DNA of 64,000 nt from Lactarius indigo (taxonomy: Eukaryota > Basidiomycota > Agaricomycetes > Russulales > Russulaceae). Below are positions 58,595-64,000 of this stretch, piece after piece. Position numbers and translations under genes: made by a program. The notes below the pieces were generated by a model. That model searched no databases and was not told where the DNA came from. It was given only the letters and a program-made list of their open reading frames with translations. The stretch spans positions 1,984,001 through 2,048,000 of the forward strand of contig JAFKAC010000002.1 in assembly GCA_025766275.1 (NCBI GenBank), written 5' to 3'. Every line of letters starts with the position of its first letter. The stretch's first letter is position 1.

Positions 58595-60378
58595 ATGGCA
58601 AAGCTAAAACCGAGGCCAAAGTCTGATGTCGAGGCCGAAAAGGCCGATCTGGCATGTAAGTTCCATTTCTCATCTTGAAATTTACACACTAATGCATCCT
58701 GCAGACGCCTACGGACTGGTTCATGCCTTCTTAGCCGAAAGGTCACACAAGAAGGTGGCAAGCGCCCTCAAACGGGCTGCTAATGGTATTGCGATAATAG
58801 GAGATGCAGTCGACTATGAGGGACCGACACTTCAGCAAATTTTGAAGGAGTGGAAAGAACTCAAAGCGGTTGCAGACGCAGAGTGAGTGTACCATCCGTA
58901 CATACCCCTTCGTTTCATTCAGACCAACTCCAGGGAATCCACGAGCTCCGATTCCGATGCCGGTGAGTACGCCCGAGCTAGAGCTTTTTTTTTTGTTCAC
59001 TGCTATGCCGTTCAGAGTCGTCGTCCGATGTGTCTTCTTCTGATGACGACAATGAAGTTGAGAATATCACAAGAGTCAAAAAGACGAAGGAGCCGGTGCC
59101 GTGTAAGATGACTGCCTCGTTGAAAATGTATCCCCGCGACTCATGACCATTGGAACCCCTGCGTTCTCAGCTGATTCCTCTGGTTTGTTATCGTTACTCC
59201 CAGAGTTTTCGTTCACTAACCCCGGTTCAGATGACAGTAGTGATGACAGTGACGATGATACCCGTCAGAAAGTTGTGCTGCCAGTCACTAATACAAAGGA
59301 GTCCCGACGTGACTCGAGCAAAACGCTGTCTTCTGCGGATGATGACGACAGTGACGAAGAATCTACGGACGAGTCTAGCTCGGATTCGAGTGAAGATGAA
59401 GAATCTGATGCTGACGCGGACAAGGACTCCGATTCCGACGTTGCAGTGGGTAAGAGTAAACAGAAAGCCCTCAAATCGAAAAACCCCTCGACATCATCCT
59501 CAGACTCCAGTTCCGATTCTGACTCGGATTCCGATTCCGACGAAGAGGAAAAGCCCTCAAAGGCAAATAGACCGGCACCCAAAGCTAAAGCAAAATCTTC
59601 AAGTTCAGACTCTAGCTCCAGCTCTGATTCTGATTCGGACGTGGCCAAAGGACCTCCAAAGAAGACCGGATCGAAGCCCAAGGCAGTGCAACCCTCTTCG
59701 AGCTCAGATTCTAGCTCCAGCTCGGATTCGGATTCAGAAGACGACTCATCGGATAGCTCCAGCTCAGAAGACGCGAAGACGTCGAAGAAGCGGTCAGCTG
59801 CCCCACCCGTTTCTCGGAGCTCATCGAGCTCTTCGTCAAGCTCTTCTGAGTCCGAGGACGAACTTGATGAAACGCCTGCTTCGTCGGTCGCGCCCGATCC
59901 CGGCGTGGTGCAAGTGACGAAGAAGCGACGAGCGAATGAGGAAGGTCGAGCCATAGTTACCGCGACCGTGAAGATAGTATCAGCACACACTGTGCAAAGA
60001 AGCAAAGTCTCGCGGAAGATCAACACGCCTTTCCAACGCGTCAAGGCGGAGGCCGTAAAGTTTCATGACGAGAGGCTTAAAGATAACACTTTCGAATCCC
60101 GGGTTCGTCCTATCTCATATCTGCGTGTCAAATGAAACACTTCTCTGAAACGTTGCGTTGTCATAGGGTATGCAAGCAGACGACTACGGTGCGCAAGCGA
60201 GTCGCGATTTGATCGTGACTCGCGGAGACGGTTTTAGAAAAGAAAAAAACAAAAAGAAGCGGGGTTCGTACAGAGGAGGGCAAATTACAGTGAGCCTTGA
60301 GCAGACACGCGGGGTGTGTGCACGAGTGAGCTAACAGAACTACAGTTACAGTCGCACAGTTTCAAGTTTGAAGATTGA
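58595..60378 (+). CDS. SRP40: SRP40/Nopp140-like nucleolar protein
   Basis: ATG 58595. The N-terminus has a LisH-like helix (YGLVHAFLAERSHKKVASAL) split by an intron at about 58655-58704. Long Ser/Asp/Glu tracts with SDSDSD repeats, separated by basic patches (59220-59870), are typical CK2 target sites. The C-terminal domain is clear: NTPFQRVKAEAVKFHDERLK, then across an intron DLIVTRGDGFRKEKNKKKRG and, after another, LQSHSFKFED, with stop TGA 60376-60378. The family acts as a chaperone for box C/D and H/ACA snoRNPs in the nucleolus. It ends 101 bp from the end of the convergent TilS-like gene. Confidence 0.9.
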
Positions 60379-60479
60379 GACCGCAATCTTTCTTCGCATT
60401 ACTTTTGAGCTTATACCCGCAATCCTTGACGCCTTTCCGATAGAGCGATCAGCCATCCTTGCATAGTAAAGTCATTACA

Positions 60480-62415
60480 TTAGGGCTCGTCTAGAACACG
60501 TATAAACTTGAAATCAACTATATCCTGCCACGCTGGGCGTCCTCCCTCGACTTCCCCAGAAAGCGGCATTCTCTTCACACCTGGCGCGGGCCCGTACCAT
60601 TGTAGTTCTGGTACAGATATCTGCGCAATCGTGACATCTTCTTGACCTTCGCGCCTCCATATCACTTCGGGCCAGAGCCATCTACCTCCCAGAACCAACA
60701 TTACGCGCCCCGAGCCCTCTTGCACGCTAGCCATGATAGGGTCATCGGCAGGGACCCAGTCAAGTTGAAACGAGACCAGAAACCGGTTATCATGTAATAC
60801 CTCTGCGTGCTGTCCCGAGGCAGCCAGTAGTGCACTGACATCGCGGTCAGACTCCGTCCGGCAATGTCGCGGCGGCGGCGCACGCGACGCAAGCCACCCG
60901 AAACGTTCGCCCGTTTGAGGTTGTCTTCGCTTCAGACTCCCGTCTCGGGAGATTCGAAACGGCGTCCAGAGGACGTTCGCGCCAGCCCCGAACCCGGCAC
61001 GTGCTTCAGAAGCCGGGTCGGGATCCCATACCCGCTCGACGATGTGTTGCAGCCTCTCGCGTTGGCGTTTAGCTTGCGCTCGCGTCGAGCCCCATGGGTG
61101 GGGTGAAATGTACCGCAATATACGAAGGACCATCGCTAGCTGCACGAGCGGGTCCGTAACCGCCGTCGAAAGGCTGTCGCTGGCGAGGAGGAAGGTTCCA
61201 GGGGGTGTTTGGACGGAGAAGCGGTTGAGATGAGCGCTGGCTTGTGATTTAAGCCCAAGTACGGGTGTGATGATGTCAAACGGCGAATTACCTCTACTTT
61301 CGATATCGAAGAGATCGCGTGATGAGCAACGGACGGCCTCACGGAGGTTTTCCCGGCTGGACATAAAGTCGATTGGGACTGAAATCTTCATGTTTTCCGA
61401 GGCGGTCTTCATACGCGTGATCTGGTCGACCAAAACTGGAGGAAGCGACGATGGGGGTTTCTTATAAATGGTGGCCGTGTCAAATCCGAGAAAATAAATA
61501 AATAATAAAAACGAACGAGTTTAGCAGAATGAAGTTTCTTTTCTTTGTCGTCGAGTACACGGCGAAGGGCATTGCGCAGGGTAAGCTCGGGTTGAAAATT
61601 TGTAGGGTCAAGCACGTAGTGAATACGATGCAAGTCGCAAGTTGCGAGAATTCTGTCCTAAAGGGGCTCGTTCAAACATAACTATTTCTGAGATCATAAC
61701 ACTCACCTTGGACACCTCGAGCAGCGGGCGGGCGATCCAGCGATTCAAGCCCTCATGTCCGAACCAGCCAAACTCGCCCTCCCCCTTCCCAAGAGCCATC
61801 CCGTACCGACGCAAGGGCCGCATGCCTCCAAGCCCGAGCGCCGAGCTGCCCGCGCCGAGGCGCATGAGCACCGTCTCGACCTGATCGTCCGCGTGGTGCC
61901 CCGTCATGAGCACGTGCAAGTCGCGGCGCACCATCTCGTCGAACATCAGCTGATAGCGCGCGGTGCGCGCCAGCGCCTCGATCGCCACCCCGTCGCGCGG
62001 TCGCGGCGGGAACGGCGCCTTGCCCCAGCGCGCGCGCAGCGTGACGTGGGACGCCACCTTAAACCGGGTCGCCGTGTTGCTCGCAGCGTACGCCATCTTT
62101 TGCGCGTCGGCCTGTAGGTCGTGGTCCACGTGAAAGGATACGATGGAGTCGGGGAGGCCGACGCTGGAACCATGGTCATTCTTGGGCTTCAAGTCGACCA
62201 TACGTCGGAGGAGATAGAGAAGACAGGTAGAGTCCGGCCCTGCGGAGCTCGCGATAGCTGGTTATTTAGATGGGGGCATATTTTAATGTGTTGGCGGTAG
62301 AGAAGGCGAGTAACGACAGACCTATTGTGGTTGGCCAGCCAGTTGGAGGACGGCATTTGCCCATCATCTGCACGAACTCTGCATTCGTTATAGCACGAAT
62401 CTGTGGGATATGCAT
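60480..62415 (-). CDS. TilS-like tRNA(Ile)-lysidine synthase
   Basis: Minus strand; the start ATG 62415 begins MHIPQIRAITNAEFVQMMG. After an intron the PP-loop reads IASSAGPDSTCLLYLLRRM, a variant of SGGxDS. Then VSFHVDHDLQADA, the conserved TGHHADDQVETVLMRL (61840-61895) and WIARPLLEVSK follow. Two further exons (YVLDPTNFQPELTLRNALR, then the long 61433-60480 exon) complete a protein of about 560 residues. Bacterial and organellar TilS adds lysine to C34 of a tRNA(Ile) so that it reads AUA. A mitochondrial role is therefore likely, though no clear presequence is visible. The C-terminal third is poorly conserved in my reading. It diverges from the next gene with 216 bp between. Confidence 0.83.
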
Positions 62416-62631
62416 TTCTGAAAACTAGTTGTTGTCGGAATGAGGTTATGGTAGTACGACGAGATCGGCGTGCATTGTGTCTTGTTCAAGTTCGAGGCGC
62501 CTTGGACAGTCTTCGATACATGAACTGTCCCGGTCCGCTGCAGCCGTTGCCGTTTTGAATGAATACTTTTTCTTTGGTGAACAAAACCAAAAAATCAAAA
62601 TGCATCGGCATACATCTGAACCCGTTGAACC

Positions 62632-63822
62632 ATGCCACTAAGCTTTCTGTCACTCAATGTCGCTGTCGTATGCGATGACAAGGAATTGGAAACATACGAC
62701 GTGAAGCAAGAGGGTACGTCATCGTTGAGAGCCTTCATCGCAAGTGAGGCCGGAAAGGTGAGAGCGCTTTTTTTCCGTCTGACCCTTATGAACCCCCGCG
62801 GACACCAATCATTTCGCGATTCAGCAATTCAAAGTCTCGTTCTCGAACAATTTGACTAAATTTGAGGTCGCCATCTACTTGTACGTCGATGGGCAGCTGG
62901 TTCGAGCGGCGTGTGCGCGAGCCGGGTCGAGTGGCGAATTCTTAGGGCCGTATAAGGGCGCGTGCTCCATTCTTCACTTCAAGTTCCAGGAACTACAGCT
63001 CGTTGGTACGCCTTCATAGATTATTGGGCAAGTCCCTTTTGACATGCGCCGAAAGACCCAGACTTGGAAGATGCACCCGTCGCACCAGAAGTGGGGACAA
63101 TAGAACTCAGAGCCTATCGCTGTCAGAGACGGTACGTCACGGGACCATCATCGAAGTCTACGCACGAGGCTCTCCACCGGGGGCGCGTCTCAGAGCGCAG
63201 CAAGAAAGCGGGGTGGCATCATGTCGCGTATGTCCCTTCAGTTGTACTTCTAAGTTTTCCGGTGGTCAATTTTAAGGTTGCTGTTTATCGATCCTTCCAG
63301 CACCGGAGACGAGATACCCATTGGAGGGCGCGCCAATAGGGTCAAAGTAGACTATCTTGACCCATGGAAGGGGCCATATGCGTCTCTCAAGGTATTTTAT
63401 CGCCCCAGAGGTAAATCCTTCGTTCTTTCTCGAAGCCTTTACCTATACTTCGTCCAGAGCTGTTGAGAGCGCAAGGCATAATTACTAGAAACGATGTGGG
63501 CAGGCAGGGATCCTCGATCAACAACACGAAGCGTGCCAGGGAGGATGGGTCGCCTGGTCCATCCAGAAGTCGTCCGAAGGTGAAGAGAGAAGAGCTCGCA
63601 GAGGACACGCGCAAACGGCGACACCGAGTTCTTCGGGTCAGTCAGGGCGTTGTATGCTTCCTCGGACTCGCGCTTGACGAGCCTTGTATGCAGGCCGAAC
63701 CGGATGCCTTGAAGGCTGCTAGGCAATCCCGCACATCCGTCAAGCGTGAACTTAGATCCTCTTCACCGATCGTTGTAAGACATGCCGGGGAGGTAGTTGA
63801 CCTCACTCTTGACGATTAATTA
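62632..63822 (+). CDS. DUF7918-like basidiomycete protein with C-terminal SUMO-interaction-like motif
   Basis: ATG 62632. Hand-spliced exons (ends near 62758, 63004, 63228, 63410) read LNVAVVCDDKELETYDV, SLRAFIASEAGK-QFKVSFSNN, VAIYLYVDGQLVRAAC and GPYKGACSILHFKFQELQLV. Then come GWHHVATGDEIPIGG and GPYASLKVFYRPRELLRAQG. This fits a family common and expanded in mushrooms (DUF7918) that has no known function. The tail is basic and Ser-rich and ends EVVDLTLDD at about 63792-63818, like a SUMO-interaction motif. A further small intron near 63640-63698 is likely. My family assignment is from memory of the pattern and should be confirmed. Confidence 0.7.
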
Positions 63823-64000
63823 ATGCGATGCATTCTTCCAGGGAGATTCTCTAGGGCTATTGGTACGCACCTTGATTATGAAGAATACTGCCCAGCTAAA
63901 AGTACCCTATTACAGCCAGTATGCGCGGAGTGAGGCATCTTACTTCGCCCTGAGCCACAACAAAGTGGCTTGAACTTGAAACGGTTTCCGCACAGATGTA
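63823..64000. other. Window end, no gene seen
   Basis: About 180 bp, A/T-rich. I see no feature. Confidence 0.4.

Noticed and set aside
59265..60044. Minus-strand 259-aa Ser/Glu-rich frame
   Set aside because: It is the antisense of the Ser/Asp repeats of SRP40, whose C-terminal domain and splice phases are clear on the plus strand.

Overview
The window is nuclear DNA of a filamentous basidiomycete, most likely an Agaricomycete. The signs are genes split by many 45-70 bp GT-AG introns, micro-exons of 22-30 nt, a DUF7918-type protein, a CK1-like kinase relic, a Tnp2-type transposase, and Ty3/Gypsy chromoviruses with a Tf1-like self-priming signature. All calls rest on reading the sequence and hand-splicing exons; no database search was run.

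Layout. (1) 1-23.4 kb is a nested transposon graveyard. A plus-strand chromovirus (gag, pol with chromodomain, 3' LTR at 5725-6177) abuts the 3'-truncated pol of a second chromovirus on the minus strand (6178-13047). The 5' LTR of that second element is split by a 606 bp solo LTR. Two further 5' fragments of the same family follow (13048-14515 and 22302-23232). Between them lie a hAT transposase gene (14754-19526) interrupted by two solo LTRs with clean 5 bp target duplications, a broken CK1-like kinase, and a composite LTR remnant. (2) 23.8-41.2 kb is a dense host-gene block: Elongin A, GID7/WDR26, the meiotic HORMA protein HOP1, DOA1/UFD3, a histidine-phosphatase family enzyme and a VCX1-like Ca2+/H+ antiporter. 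(3) 41.2-55.2 kb is repeat-rich and gene-poor: AGTC-rich repeats in both orientations, an uncharacterised minus-strand gene, an intact-looking Tnp2 transposase and weak ORFs. (4) 55.2-63.8 kb is again host genes: a C2H2 protein, lumazine synthase (RIB4), SRP40/Nopp140, a TilS-like tRNA-lysidine synthase and a DUF7918-type protein.

The host genes do not form one pathway. Three of them (Elongin A, GID7, DOA1) act around ubiquitin ligases or ubiquitin-dependent turnover, which may be chance. The most interesting material is in the retroelements: an LTR hairpin whose sequence is an exact 11-nt complement of the primer-binding site, a shared GGGTTTT frameshift site in two diverged elements, a gag reading frame that runs through the primer-binding site into the LTR, and stop codons that fit CpG deamination.
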